A stretch of 64,000 nucleotides of DNA, taken from positions 67,896 to 131,895 of the forward strand of contig UQDV01000004.1 of assembly GCA_900539945.1 (NCBI GenBank). Reading direction: 5' to 3'. Within the stretch, counting starts at the first letter, position 1; every line of letters starts with the position of its first letter. Below the pieces are notes generated by a model. It was not told the DNA's origin and searched no databases. It saw only the letters and a list, made by a program, of their open reading frames with translations. The translations under genes were made by a program, and so were the position numbers. The stretch is from an uncultured Faecalibacterium sp. Its GTDB lineage: Bacteria > Bacillota > Clostridia > Oscillospirales > Ruminococcaceae. Positions 33,060 to 41,747 of the stretch are shown in pieces.

Positions 33060-33338
33060 CTGAGCATAGCGGTGCGTGAAGGTCCGCCGTGCAGATTCCG
33101 ACTTAAACAAATTACTTATATAATAATTTTTTGCGGTTCATTTGTAAAGCCTTTTTCCAAAAAAATCTCGCAAAACCGGCAGGAAACAGGATCTGCAATG
33201 CAAAGAAACGTTCCGGCAGCCGTCCGGGGAGCGGAAATTCCGGTTTCCCGGCAGAAATCAGGGATTTCCGACCGGAGACGGTTTTGTACTTCGGAGAGAA
33301 ACAAATCGGGTAAATGCGGCGTGTGCGGCGTGCAGATT
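33060..33338. other. Gap without a gene
   Basis: About 280 bases, AT-rich near 33100-33170 (promoter region of the minus-strand DUF6465 gene), then a GC-richer part with short dyads such as GGAAATTCCGG. I see no gene or clear RNA. Confidence 0.5.
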
Positions 33339-33818
33339 TTACCGGCGGCAAAGATTTTCGGTCTGTGCGATCACCGGGTCCAGAAGTTCTTCGTCCCAGT
33401 CCTCGGAAAAGGCGAACAGGCCCCGGTAAATGGCCAGCTGCACGTCGGCATCCGGGTGCTGTGCAGCCAGGCGGAACACGGCCTGCAGCAGCCGCAGCTT
33501 GCGCTGCCGGACAGCGGGCGCTGCACTGCGCAGCCGGGTAAGGTCATAGTCCTTTGTGTTGCCGCAGGGCATGGCGCAGGTGGCACAGTTGGGGGCCACC
33601 GCGTGCTTTTCGGCGCGGGTGATGTCCAGCATGCGCTGCAGCGTTTCGGCCGGGGCATCCGGCTGTGCTGCCAGACGCAGCCCGGCGTTGAGCACGGCGT
33701 CGGTGTTCTCGGTCTTGGGTTCGCTGGAAGTGGAGCGCGCAAGGCCCACAAGGGCACCCAGCAGGGTGTCCCGCAAGGTGTCTGCCGGGGTGTCCGGCGT
33801 GCGGAGATAGTCGGTCAT
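33339..33818 (-). CDS. Helical protein with a CxxCxxxC cluster, unknown function
   Basis: A 159-residue, mostly helical, probably cytoplasmic protein. The middle carries NCATCAMPCGNTKDYDL, a CxxCxxxC arrangement that could bind zinc or an iron-sulfur cluster. Helices before and after it (LLGALVGLARS; RQRKLRLLQAVFRLAAQHPDADVQLAIYRGLFAF) look like HEAT/TPR-type packing. I do not recognise the family. RBS AAAGGA precedes the ATG. It is a single gene. Confidence 0.7.
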   Translation of the reverse strand: MTDYLRTPDTPADTLRDTLLGALVGLARSTSSEPKTENTDAVLNAGLRLAAQPDAPAETLQRMLDITRAEKHAVAPNCATCAMPCGNTKDYDLTRLRSAAPAVRQRKLRLLQAVFRLAAQHPDADVQLAIYRGLFAFSEDWDEELLDPVIAQTENLCRR

Positions 33819-33888
33819 GGCAGTGTCCTTTCAAGTGTAAAAATCTGCAAAGAGTATAGCTCATTTATCCGCGCAATACAAGCCGCAG

Positions 33889-33918
33889 AAAAAAGCCCCC
33901 TCACAGCGGAGGGGGCCG
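33889..33918 (-). terminator. Terminator at the end of the sialic-acid operon
   Basis: On the minus strand GGCCCCCTC pairs with GAGGGGGC, followed by TTTTTT, 13 bases after the esterase stop codon. Confidence 0.85.
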
Positions 33919-33930
33919 GAAACGAGAAAA

Positions 33931-34569
33931 TCAGAGCAATGCAGGAACTTCTTTTGCCAGCATCTCAGCCAGCTGAGCATGACCTTTGCAGGTCAGGTGC
34001 ATGAAATCCACCTGGTTGAACGCGCAGTCCTTTGCATCCAGGAAGTGCACGTTCTGGCGCGCGCAGATGATGCGGAACTGCTCGGCCACACCGGCGGATT
34101 TCTCCACACAGCCGTCGCCCATGACCGCGTCATGGAACCCGGCCCCGATGGGCGGCGGTGCCACCACCAGAATGTTGGGCTGTTTGGCGCCCCAGCAGTC
34201 CACGCTCTTGGCCTTGAGGATCAGGCGCTCCATACCGGCTGCAATGCAGGCGGCGTTGGCACCAAAGCGCTCTTTCACGTCGTTGGTGCCCAGCATGATG
34301 ATGAGCAGGTCAATGACCTCATGGCTCTTGAGCAGGGAATAGATCACGCTCAGGGCGTCCATGGACTCGTGGATGGGGTCCACGAACACGGTGGTGCGGC
34401 CGGAAAGGCCCTCCTCGGTCACCAGATATTCGTCGCCCAGCGCCTTTTGCAGGCGGCAGGTCCAGCGCTCGTCCTCGTTGAAGCGGATGCCGTGGTCGGC
34501 ACAGTCATTGGGATCAGCACAATAGCCGTGGGTGTTGGAATCGCCCAGGCAGAGGATATGTGTTTTCAT
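33931..34569 (-). CDS. SGNH/GDSL-family esterase of the sialic-acid operon
   Basis: A 212-residue hydrolase with the four SGNH blocks: GDSNTHGY (Ser), the Gly in EGLSGRTT, GTNDVKERF (Asn), and DFMHLTCKGH (Asp/His). It lacks a signal peptide, so it works in the cytoplasm. Its place, 6 bases after the ROK kinase in the nan operon, suggests it removes O-acetyl groups from sialic acids after uptake (a NanS-like role); this is inference from context. Close relatives are also annotated as arylesterases. Confidence 0.85.
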   Translation of the reverse strand: MKTHILCLGDSNTHGYCADPNDCADHGIRFNEDERWTCRLQKALGDEYLVTEEGLSGRTTVFVDPIHESMDALSVIYSLLKSHEVIDLLIIMLGTNDVKERFGANAACIAAGMERLILKAKSVDCWGAKQPNILVVAPPPIGAGFHDAVMGDGCVEKSAGVAEQFRIICARQNVHFLDAKDCAFNQVDFMHLTCKGHAQLAEMLAKEVPALL

Positions 34570-34575
34570 GGGAAA

Positions 34576-35505
34576 TCACTCCTTTTCCATCGTCTGGCGG
34601 AAGTAATACACAGCGCCCACCATACCGGCGTCGTTGTGCAGCTGTGCGGCGCGGATCTCCAGCCCCTCGGCAAAGGCGGGCATCACCGATGCCTTTACTT
34701 TGGCGGCAATGGGGGCGATGAGCAGCTTCTGCTGGGCGCTCACGCCGCCGCCGATCAGGATCAGCTGCGGGTTGAAGATGTGCACCATGCCGGCAAGGCC
34801 CTGCGCGATCTCGTCGGTCCAGGCGTCCAGCAGGGCCAGCACCTCCGGGTTTCCGGCTTCTGCTGCGGCAAAGATGGCGCGTCCGTCTGTCCAGGCAGGG
34901 TTCTTCTCCTTTGCGGCACGCACAAGGGCAGTGGTGGCGGCGTAGCGCTCCCAGCAGCCGGTGGCCCCACAGGTGCAGGGTACGCCGTCCAGTGCGTGGG
35001 TGCGGTAGTGGCCCAGCTCACCGCCAAGACCGCGGGCACCTTCCAGCAGGCGGCCGCCGGTCAGGATGCCGCCGCCCACGCCGGTGCCCAGCGTCACACC
35101 GATGACGTCGGTATAGCCCTGCGCCCCGCCGACCCATACTTCGCCAAGGGTCATGCAGTTGGCGTCGTTGGCCACCGTGACGGGCAGGCCAAAGTCCTGC
35201 TCCAGCGCGGCCTTGATGGGGCTGCCAATGTAGTTGGGGAAATTGCCGCAGGTACCGGCCACGATGCCCTTGCGGCTGTCGATCTGGCCGGTGGCGGACA
35301 CGCCGATGCCGGAAAGGCTTTCCACCGGGATGGCCTGTGCTGTTAAAAACTCTTTTGCGGCCTTGCGCACGGTGTCCAGCACGGGGGTCTGGTAGCCGTC
35401 AAAGTTCACGCTCTGCTCGCCCTTGCACAGCACTTTGCCGGTCTCGTCCACGATGCCCAGCTTGACGGCAGTGCCGCCAATGTCAATGCCAAAATACTGT
35501 TTCAT
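34576..35505 (-). CDS. nanK: ROK-family sugar kinase, probable N-acetylmannosamine kinase
   Basis: A 309-residue ROK kinase. Phosphate-binding motif DIGGTAVKLG is at the N-terminus, catalytic Asp lies in VANDANCMTLGE, and the zinc-binding CTCGATGCWE is intact. Lying between nanE and the SGNH esterase, it most probably makes ManNAc-6-phosphate from ManNAc for NanE. ROK enzymes for glucose look alike, so the substrate rests on operon context. Spacing to nanE is 13 bases. Confidence 0.88.
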   Translation of the reverse strand: MKQYFGIDIGGTAVKLGIVDETGKVLCKGEQSVNFDGYQTPVLDTVRKAAKEFLTAQAIPVESLSGIGVSATGQIDSRKGIVAGTCGNFPNYIGSPIKAALEQDFGLPVTVANDANCMTLGEVWVGGAQGYTDVIGVTLGTGVGGGILTGGRLLEGARGLGGELGHYRTHALDGVPCTCGATGCWERYAATTALVRAAKEKNPAWTDGRAIFAAAEAGNPEVLALLDAWTDEIAQGLAGMVHIFNPQLILIGGGVSAQQKLLIAPIAAKVKASVMPAFAEGLEIRAAQLHNDAGMVGAVYYFRQTMEKE

Positions 35506-35518
35506 GCAGCGTCTCCGT

Positions 35519-36223
35519 TTACTTGTTCATGGCGTTGATGGCACCGGTGAAGCGTGCCGTGATCTCAGCCGGGCGGGTGATGGCACCGCCCACCACCAGG
35601 GCATAGGCCCCGGCTTCCAGTGCCTTGACGGCCTGCTCCGGGTAGTGGATGTGGCCCTCGGCAATGATCTTGGCCGGGCACTCGGTGGCCAGCTTGTGCA
35701 CAAACTCAAAGTCGATGTCGTTGATGCCCTGGGTCTCGGGGGTATAGCCCCGCATGGTGGTGCCCACAAAGTCGGCACCGGCCTCAGCGCAGAGCATGGC
35801 GTTCTCAAAGTTGTCGCAGTCGGCCATGAGCAGCTGATCCGGGTACTTGGCCTTGATGGCACGGATGAACTCGGCGGAGGTGGAGCCGTCAGGCCGCAGG
35901 GCCCCGGTGCCCTGGACTGCCAGGATATCCACACCGCAGGCCACCAGCTCGTCCACTTCCTTCATGGTGACAGTGATGTACATGGGGGTGCCGGGGTAAT
36001 CCTTTTTGATGATGCCGATGACCGGCAGGTCCACCACCTGCTTGATCTGGGTGATGTCGCGCACGGTGTTGGCACGGATGCCCACGGCACCGCTCATGGC
36101 GGCAGCCTTGGCCATCAGGGGCATCACGCCGCCCTCCTTGGTGTACAGCGGTTCGGTCTCCAGTGCCTGACAAGAGACGATCAGACCGCCCTTGATCTGA
36201 GCAAACAGTTTTTCCTTATCCAT
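35519..36223 (-). CDS. nanE: N-acetylmannosamine-6-phosphate 2-epimerase
   Basis: A 234-residue TIM-barrel enzyme converting ManNAc-6-P to GlcNAc-6-P. Family patterns are KGGLIVSCQALETEPLY at the N-terminus, AVGIRANTVRDI, VIGIIKKDYPGTPMYITVT (catalytic Lys region), LLMADCDNFENAMLCAEAGADFVGTTMRGYT and IIAEGHIHYPEQAVKALEAGAYALVVGGAITRP. The ATG at 36223 is chosen because homologous sequence begins there; it follows YhcH by only 4 bases. Confidence 0.95.
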   Translation of the reverse strand: MDKEKLFAQIKGGLIVSCQALETEPLYTKEGGVMPLMAKAAAMSGAVGIRANTVRDITQIKQVVDLPVIGIIKKDYPGTPMYITVTMKEVDELVACGVDILAVQGTGALRPDGSTSAEFIRAIKAKYPDQLLMADCDNFENAMLCAEAGADFVGTTMRGYTPETQGINDIDFEFVHKLATECPAKIIAEGHIHYPEQAVKALEAGAYALVVGGAITRPAEITARFTGAINAMNK

Positions 36224-36227
36224 TGTT

Positions 36228-36677
36228 TCAGCCCTCCATTTTGATTTTGACAACGGCCTTGCGCACATTGGCACAGCCATCCTGTACCAGGCCGGGTTTG
36301 TGCAGCTCCGTGGGGAAGAACAGGACGAACCGCCCCTCGCCCAGGGCACCGCTCACAACGCTGGCGCTGTCCTGGAACCCGCAGTCCACGGTATATTCGC
36401 CGACTTCCTCGCCGGGCTCATTGGTGTAGCCCCAGCCCTCGCCGCCGGTGATGTCGATCTGCAGGTCGGCATACAATTTGTGATATTCGGGATGGTAGCC
36501 TGCATCCGGGTGCAGTGCGGCGTCCATCACGTTGATGAATACCTCGTCACCGTCCACCTCAGTGCGGCCGTTCGGCAGGGCCGAAAGGTCGTGGGTGAGC
36601 AGGTAGTCGATGGCGGTGTCCAGATTGGGATGCAGCCCGTTGTAGCGGGTCAGATGCTCCAGAGTATCGCAGATCAT
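36228..36677 (-). CDS. YhcH/YjgK/YiaL family protein (NanQ-like)
   Basis: A 149-residue cupin-like protein of the DUF386 family. Recognisable parts are ALPNGRTEVDGDEVFINVMD, PEYHKLYADLQIDITGGEGWGY and FVLFFPTELHKPGLVQDGCANVRKAVVKI, with metal-binding His/Glu. In E. coli the related NanQ helps interconvert sialic-acid anomers, and such genes are common in nan operons. The ATG at 36677 follows GGAGG; a TTG five codons upstream is less likely. Confidence 0.9.
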   Translation of the reverse strand: MICDTLEHLTRYNGLHPNLDTAIDYLLTHDLSALPNGRTEVDGDEVFINVMDAALHPDAGYHPEYHKLYADLQIDITGGEGWGYTNEPGEEVGEYTVDCGFQDSASVVSGALGEGRFVLFFPTELHKPGLVQDGCANVRKAVVKIKMEG

Positions 36678-36695
36678 GGTGCATTCCTCCAAAAA

Positions 36696-36740
36696 AGAAG
36701 CGCCCGCCTCCCCTCTGAAAAGAGACGGAGAGGGGGCGCT
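36696..36740 (-). promoter_or_regulatory. Hairpin between nanA and yhcH
   Basis: On the minus strand GCGCCCCCTCTCC pairs imperfectly with GGGGAGGCGGGCGC, followed by TTCTTTTTT that runs into the yhcH ribosome-binding site. It looks like a leaky terminator or mRNA processing/stability element inside the operon. Confidence 0.55.
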
Positions 36741-36748
36741 GTTCGGTT

Positions 36749-37678
36749 TTACAGTTTTGCGATGGCAGCTTCGATCATGGCCTGTGCTTCGGCCACGATG
36801 GGCTCATCCTCCGGGATCAGGCCGGGCATGGGCTCGCGCACGCCGCCCAGCTCCAGACCATACATTCGGCGCAGGATCTCCTTCTGCACGGCGTACAGGT
36901 TGCCGTGGGCTTCGCACATCTTGTAGATGATGCGGTCGGCGTCGTACTGGATGGCCTGTGCTTCTTTGATCTCGCCCTTGTTGATGTGGTCGTTCATGGC
37001 CAGGTACAGCTCCGGCATCACGGCGTAGGTGCCGCCGATGCCGCCGTCGGCACCGATCACACGGCCGGAAACGAACTGCTCATCGGGGCCGTTGAACACC
37101 ACGAAGTTGCCCTCGCCGCGGGCGGCGATGCCGGCATCCTTGAACATCTGGATGTCCTGGGTGGGCATGGAGCTGTTCTTCACGGCCACCACGTTGGGGT
37201 TCTTCAGCATCTCCTTCAGCAGGCTCATGGTCAGGGCTGTGCCAGCCAGCTGGGGGATGTTGTAGATGACGAACTCGGTGTTGGGAGCCGCCGCGGACAT
37301 ATCGTTCCAGTACTTGGCAATGGCGTACTCCGGCAGGTGGAAGTAGATGGGCGGGATGGAAGCAATGGCGTCCACGCCCACGCTCTCGGCATGGCGGGCC
37401 AGCTCCACGCTGTCGGCGGTGTTGTTGCAGCCAACATGAGCAATGACGGTGATCTTGCCCTTGGCCTCGCTCATCACGGCTTCCAGAACGGTCTTGCGCT
37501 CGTCCACATGCTGGTAGATGCACTCGCCGGAGGAGCCGCCCACATACACGCCCTTGACGCCCTTGGCGATCAGGTGGCGGGTGAGGGCCTTGACGCCCTC
37601 CACCGAGATGTTGCCCTCTGCGTCATAGCAGGCGTAAAAGGCAGGGAACACACCCTGATATTTGGTGATGTCTTTCAT
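36749..37678 (-). CDS. nanA: N-acetylneuraminate lyase
   Basis: A 309-residue class I aldolase splitting sialic acid into ManNAc and pyruvate. Active-site residues are clear: carboxylate-binding GGSSGE at 47-52, Tyr139 in IYNIP, and Schiff-base Lys167 in VAVKNSS. The SSGE form of the loop is that of sialic-acid lyases rather than the GTTGE of dihydrodipicolinate synthases. It leads the catabolic part of the operon. Confidence 0.95.
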   Translation of the reverse strand: MKDITKYQGVFPAFYACYDAEGNISVEGVKALTRHLIAKGVKGVYVGGSSGECIYQHVDERKTVLEAVMSEAKGKITVIAHVGCNNTADSVELARHAESVGVDAIASIPPIYFHLPEYAIAKYWNDMSAAAPNTEFVIYNIPQLAGTALTMSLLKEMLKNPNVVAVKNSSMPTQDIQMFKDAGIAARGEGNFVVFNGPDEQFVSGRVIGADGGIGGTYAVMPELYLAMNDHINKGEIKEAQAIQYDADRIIYKMCEAHGNLYAVQKEILRRMYGLELGGVREPMPGLIPEDEPIVAEAQAMIEAAIAKL

Positions 37679-37699
37679 GGGTCAATATCCTTCTTTCTG

Positions 37700-37857
37700 T
37701 AGTATAAACAGATACACGTTTCGTACTGCACTTAAACCTGCTCCCGGTCCAGCAAGCCCCATAGGCTTGTGTTCCGGGCAACGGTATCAGTGCCCTCTTG
37801 CGGTGCCCTGCATCCGCTTCGACCCTTGGGCGGGTCTTGCGTCTTGCAGACCGCTGC
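37700..37857. other. Leader region of nanA without a gene
   Basis: About 160 bases between the permease terminator and nanA. They include a TATACT box (minus strand, near 37700) without a clear -35, and dyads around CAAGCCCCATAGGCTTG (about 37754-37770). No ORF and no known riboswitch core was recognised. It may hold the nanA promoter and operator. Confidence 0.4.
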
Positions 37858-37902
37858 GCCAAAAATTGCTCCCTGTTTCGGCCGCAGGCCGCGGTCGCAA
37901 TT
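37858..37902 (-). terminator. Terminator after the sialic-acid transporter permease
   Basis: On the minus strand AAAATTGC pairs with GCAATTTT around a GC-rich inner stem (CCGCGGCCTGCGG), followed by TTGG. It directly abuts the permease stop codon. Confidence 0.7.
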
Positions 37903-38877
37903 TTAGCCCTTAACAGCACCCATTGCGATGCCCTTGGTGAAGTACTTCTGGAAAATGAGGAAGATGATGATGATAGGCACGGCGGCCAGTGCGGCACCGG
38001 CCATGATCAGACCGAAGTCGGTGCTGTTCTCGGCCTGCAGCTTTGCAATGCCCAGCGAGATGGTCAGGTTGCTGGTGCTGGACAGCATGATCAACTGCAT
38101 GAAGTAGTCGTTCCAGCTGTTGATGAAGGTGAAGATGGCCAGTGCGCCGATGCCGGGCTTGACCATGGGCAGCACGATCTTGACAAAGGTGCGTGCCTCG
38201 CTGGCACCGTCGATGCGGGCAGCTTCCAGCATTTCGGTGGGGATGCCCTCACTGAACTGCTTCATCAGGAATACGCCGAAGGGCCAGCCCACGATGGGGA
38301 AGATGACGGCCCAGATGGTGTTGTACAGGTTCAGGGCGCTCATCTCGCGCAGCAGGGGGATCAGGATGACCTGCTTGGGCAGAGCCATGGCGCACACGAT
38401 GAGGGTGAACAGCAGCTTGCGGCCCACAAAGCGCTTCTTGGCCAGCGCATAACCGGCCATGGCGGCGGTGATGCAGGTGAAGATCATGGACATGACGGCC
38501 ATGAACACGGTATTGATCATCCAGCGGATGGCAGCAGGAGCCGTGGGGCCCACCGAGAAGTAGATGGGCTCGCCGTCGGCACTGAACTTGCTGCCGAAGG
38601 GCACGGCTAGCTGCCACAGCGGGGCGCTCTTGCCGGCGAACAGCTTCTGGTAGTTGGTCAGTACCCACTGGCTGGGCCACCACTCCGGGGTAGTGGCGTT
38701 GATGGCGGCACCGGTCTTGAAGGAGCCGGTGATGATCCAGTACAGCGGGAAAGCAAACAGCACAGCCACGATGCTGATGAGGATGATGGTCAGGATCGTG
38801 TAGGCACTTGCCTGCTTGAGCTTACTGGGATGACGTTTCAGCGGTTTTTGCTTTTTGGTTGCAGCAGTTGCACTCAT
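37903..38877 (-). CDS. Carbohydrate ABC transporter permease (MalG type), sialic-acid operon
   Basis: A 324-residue CUT1-family permease. About six membrane segments are present with the EAA loop EMLEAARIDGASEARTFVKIVLPMVKPGIG, which docks on the ATPase. The N-terminus is a basic cytoplasmic tail of about 30 residues. It pairs with the MalF-type permease encoded 15 bases upstream and with the binding protein at 39927. No ATPase gene is in the operon, so a shared MsmK-like ATPase encoded elsewhere would be needed. The substrate is sialic acid or a derivative by context. Confidence 0.9.
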   Translation of the reverse strand: MSATAATKKQKPLKRHPSKLKQASAYTILTIILISIVAVLFAFPLYWIITGSFKTGAAINATTPEWWPSQWVLTNYQKLFAGKSAPLWQLAVPFGSKFSADGEPIYFSVGPTAPAAIRWMINTVFMAVMSMIFTCITAAMAGYALAKKRFVGRKLLFTLIVCAMALPKQVILIPLLREMSALNLYNTIWAVIFPIVGWPFGVFLMKQFSEGIPTEMLEAARIDGASEARTFVKIVLPMVKPGIGALAIFTFINSWNDYFMQLIMLSSTSNLTISLGIAKLQAENSTDFGLIMAGAALAAVPIIIIFLIFQKYFTKGIAMGAVKG

Positions 38878-38892
38878 TGCTCGGCACCTCCC

Positions 38893-39819
38893 TTAATTAT
38901 CCTGGTTGCCCAGCTTGAACTGGACAGCCGACAGGATGGCGATGATGACCGCCAGCACAACGCCCATGGCATTGCCGTAGCCGTAGCGGTACAGCTTGAA
39001 GGCGGTGTAGTAGATGTAGTACATGATGGTGTCGGTGCTGTGGTTGGGGCCGCCGGAAGTCAACAGCTGGATCAGCGCAAAGCACTGGAAGGAGTTGATG
39101 GTGGTGATGACCAGAATGTACAGGGTGGTGGGCATGATGGCGGGCCACTTGATCTTCCAGAAGCACTGGAAATCGGTAGCGCCGTCCACTTCGGCGGCTT
39201 CCACGATGGACTGATCCACGTTGCCCAGGGCCGACACATACAGCACGATGGGCTGGCCCACAGAGGTGGTGAGCAGGATCAGGATGATGCAGCCCAAAGC
39301 GAACCGCTCGTCACCCAGCCAGTTGATGTTTTTGTCGATGAGGCCCAGGCTCTTGCCCAGATAGTTGAAGATGCCGTAGTAGTTGTTGTACATCCACTTC
39401 CACACCACGGTGACGGCAACGGAGCCGGTGACCACGGGCAGGTAGAACACGCAGCGGAAAAGGCTGGTGGCCCACTCCGGCAGGTCTACGATGGCCGAGG
39501 AGACCCACAGCGAAAAGACGCAGGTCACGGGCACCGAGACGATCACGATGATGAAGGTGTTCTTCAGAGCACCCAGGAAGATGGGGTCGGTAAACAGTTC
39601 TTTGTAGTTTGCCAGACCTACAAACACGTCGGCACGGTTCATGGTGGAATCAAAGAAGCTGGTCACCACGCAGAGGATCATGGGGTAGATGACGAAGCCC
39701 AGGAAGAAGATCAGGCTGGGCAGCAGGAAGCAGTAGGAGGCGAATGTTTCACGCCGGACCAGGGCGCTGCTGCGCTTTGGCTCCTTGATCGCTGTTTTTG
39801 CAGCCAAGAAAATCACCAA
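38893..39819 (-). CDS. Carbohydrate ABC transporter permease (MalF type), sialic-acid operon
   Basis: A permease of about 305 residues with six membrane segments and the EAA loop SIVEAAEVDGATDFQCFWKIKWPAIMP. It forms the channel with the MalG-type partner downstream. The start is unclear: no ATG is available, and AAAGGA is too close to the TTG at 39819 or GTG at 39816. The TTG at 39807 (LAAKTAIKEPKRS...) has better spacing and may be the real start. A hairpin separates it from the binding-protein gene. Confidence 0.88.
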   Translation of the reverse strand: MVIFLAAKTAIKEPKRSSALVRRETFASYCFLLPSLIFFLGFVIYPMILCVVTSFFDSTMNRADVFVGLANYKELFTDPIFLGALKNTFIIVIVSVPVTCVFSLWVSSAIVDLPEWATSLFRCVFYLPVVTGSVAVTVVWKWMYNNYYGIFNYLGKSLGLIDKNINWLGDERFALGCIILILLTTSVGQPIVLYVSALGNVDQSIVEAAEVDGATDFQCFWKIKWPAIMPTTLYILVITTINSFQCFALIQLLTSGGPNHSTDTIMYYIYYTAFKLYRYGYGNAMGVVLAVIIAILSAVQFKLGNQDN

Positions 39820-39841
39820 TCCTTTCGGTTACAGCGTTTTT

Positions 39842-39889
39842 TTACAAACAAAGCCCCTCCCTCGCCGGGATCTTCGAGGAAGGGGCTCG
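39842..39889 (-). promoter_or_regulatory. Hairpin between binding-protein and permease genes
   Basis: On the minus strand AGCCCCTTCCTCG pairs with CGAGGGAGGGGCT, followed by TTGTTTGT. It is a partial terminator or 3'-stabilising hairpin, which would favour high expression of the binding protein. Confidence 0.7.
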
Positions 39890-39926
39890 TTCCGTTCAGA
39901 TAATGGAAATTCGGGGTGCCGGGTGC

Positions 39927-41285
39927 TTATGCCTCAGCGGCTGCGGCAGCGTTGGCGTTCTCCACGAAGGTGGCAACAGCAGTCTCGACGGCCTCGCCGG
40001 TGCCCACGCGCTGCAGCATGTTCCACCATTCGGTACGGGCAGTTGCCCAGCCCGGAGTGATCTGGTAGTAGTCGCCCAGGTAGTTCATGAACTTGCTGTA
40101 CTCGCTCATGATGTCGTTGCCGGCGTAGATGTCGCCCACGCTGGAACGGACCGGGAAGTAGGTGGAAGCCAGAACGCTTGCGCCCACCTGATCGGGGTCG
40201 GCAGCGATGAAGTCGATGAAGGTCTTGGCAGCCTCGATCTTGGAAGCATCGCCGTTGTCAAAGATGCCGAAGCCCCAGATACCGCCGCACAGCTTCGGGT
40301 CGCCGCTGGCGGTGGGGAATGCCATGGGCATGATCTCGTCACCGTCGTTGGTCAGGCCGGCGTCGTTGTTGTCGGTGTTCAGCTGCTGAGCGATGTTCCA
40401 GCAGAAAGCCATCTGCAGAGTGCCGTTGCGGAACAGGGTGATCTCGTCGCCGCCCACGATGGAAGCGTCGAAGTTGATGCCGTTGGTATCGTACAGGGTC
40501 TGGATGGCCTTGATGTTCTCGGCAGAATCCGCGGTGTACTTGGTGTGGGCTGCATCGGTGAAGGTGCCGCCGTACATGTTGTTGATGATGGCGCGGGTGC
40601 CCTGGTCGCCGCCCTGGCCGCCGCAGTAGACAGCTGCCACGTTCTCGTAGCCACCGTTGTACAGAGCGTCCACGGTGTTCAGGAAGTCCTCGGTGCTCCA
40701 GGTGTGGGTGTCGGTGTTGATGTACTTGTCAGCGCCCACTTCCTTGACCTTGGTCATGTTCACGGCCATGCAGTGTGCGGTCATGCACAGGGGGTACTCG
40801 TAGTAGTCACCGGCGTCGTTCTTGCAGGCGGACTCCACAGACTCGTAGATGTCCTTCTTGGCGTCGTCGGTCCACAGGTCGTTCAGCGGAGCCATAACGC
40901 CCTTGGCACCCCAGTTGGCGACCAGACGCTCGGGACCTTCCATGATCAGGTCGGGTGCGCTGCCGCCCTCGATGGCGGTGTTGACCTGGTCATCGCCGTT
41001 GGTGTAGTCCAGATACTCCACGGTGACCTTGATGTCGGGGTACTTGGCATTGAAGCTGGAGATCAGCTCCTGCACGGTCTCATCCTTGCCCCAGCCGCCG
41101 ATGGGGTAGGTCCACAGCTTGATGCTTGCACCGGAGCTGGCGGTGCCGGAAGCGGCAGCAGAGCTGGCTGCGCTGGAGGCGGGAGCAGTGCTGGAAGAAG
41201 AACCGCCGCAAGCGGCCAGTGCACCGGCAGCGCCCAGCATACCGGCAGCCTTCAGGAACGAACGGCGGGAAATGCAGTTTTTCAT
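39927..41285 (-). CDS. Extracellular sugar-binding lipoprotein (CUT1), sialic-acid operon, Tat-like signal
   Basis: A 452-residue solute-binding protein. MKNCISRRSFLKAAGMLGAA has a twin-arginine motif (R7 R8) and lipobox AAC26, then a Ser/Ala linker (29-50). The mature part shows family-1 binding-protein patterns: LISSFNAKYPDIKVTVEYLDYTNGDDQVNTAIEGGSAPDLIMEGPE and RNGTLQMAFCWNIAQQ. It delivers substrate to the two permeases downstream. Operon context (nanA, nanE, RpiR) points to sialic acid or 2,7-anhydro-sialic acid; which one is not readable. Confidence 0.9.
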   Translation of the reverse strand: MKNCISRRSFLKAAGMLGAAGALAACGGSSSSTAPASSAASSAAASGTASSGASIKLWTYPIGGWGKDETVQELISSFNAKYPDIKVTVEYLDYTNGDDQVNTAIEGGSAPDLIMEGPERLVANWGAKGVMAPLNDLWTDDAKKDIYESVESACKNDAGDYYEYPLCMTAHCMAVNMTKVKEVGADKYINTDTHTWSTEDFLNTVDALYNGGYENVAAVYCGGQGGDQGTRAIINNMYGGTFTDAAHTKYTADSAENIKAIQTLYDTNGINFDASIVGGDEITLFRNGTLQMAFCWNIAQQLNTDNNDAGLTNDGDEIMPMAFPTASGDPKLCGGIWGFGIFDNGDASKIEAAKTFIDFIAADPDQVGASVLASTYFPVRSSVGDIYAGNDIMSEYSKFMNYLGDYYQITPGWATARTEWWNMLQRVGTGEAVETAVATFVENANAAAAAEA

Positions 41286-41358
41286 GATAGTTTCTCCTTG
41301 CTCTCATCAATTCACGTTGTGGCAGCGGCTTGTGCGGGCGGCTGCCTTTGATGGTTCC

Positions 41359-41387
41359 ATTATAGAAAAATATTTTCATTCTGTCCA
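41359..41387 (-). promoter_or_regulatory. Promoter of the sialic-acid transporter operon
   Basis: On the minus strand TGGACA (41382-41387), 17-base spacer, TATAAT (41359-41364), 74 bases upstream of the binding-protein start. Confidence 0.8.
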
Positions 41388-41399
41388 TACTTCCTTTTC

Positions 41400-41640
41400 A
41401 TAAATTTTTCATTTTGCAACTGTGCAGGTTGTACAAGATTGTGGGATATCAGAAAAAACACAAAAGAAAAGTGAAAATTGCTCGTTAAAAAAGTTACAAA
41501 ACGGTACAAAATCGGAAAAGTAAATGAAAAGACTTTTCGGTCTGAAAATCTGAAAAAGAAAGAGATTTTCAGAAAATGGGCCGTTTTTCCTCACTTTCTG
41601 TGCCGTCTGCACAGAAACCGGACCAAAAATGTGGGCAATG
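41400..41640. other. AT-rich divergent region between nan operon and its regulator
   Basis: No gene. A-rich and T-rich tracts alternate, with repeated GAAAA/TTTTC motifs (GAAAAGTGAAAATTG; GAAAAGACTTTTC near 41527) that could be RpiR binding sites. GAAAAGACTTTTC is a near-perfect palindrome. Confidence 0.45.
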
Positions 41641-41646
41641 CGCCTC

Positions 41647-41675
41647 TTGCACACCCGGTTTGTTTCTTTTATACT
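41647..41675 (+). promoter_or_regulatory. Promoter of the RpiR regulator gene
   Basis: TTGCAC (41647-41652), 17-base spacer, TATACT (41670-41675), about 70 bases before the start codon. Confidence 0.8.
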
Positions 41676-41747
41676 TTTTGATGTAAGAAGGTGTAGGAAA
41701 TAAGTCGGCGGCTGCCCTTTGTGCAGCGGTCGGGTAAGGAGAAGGAA

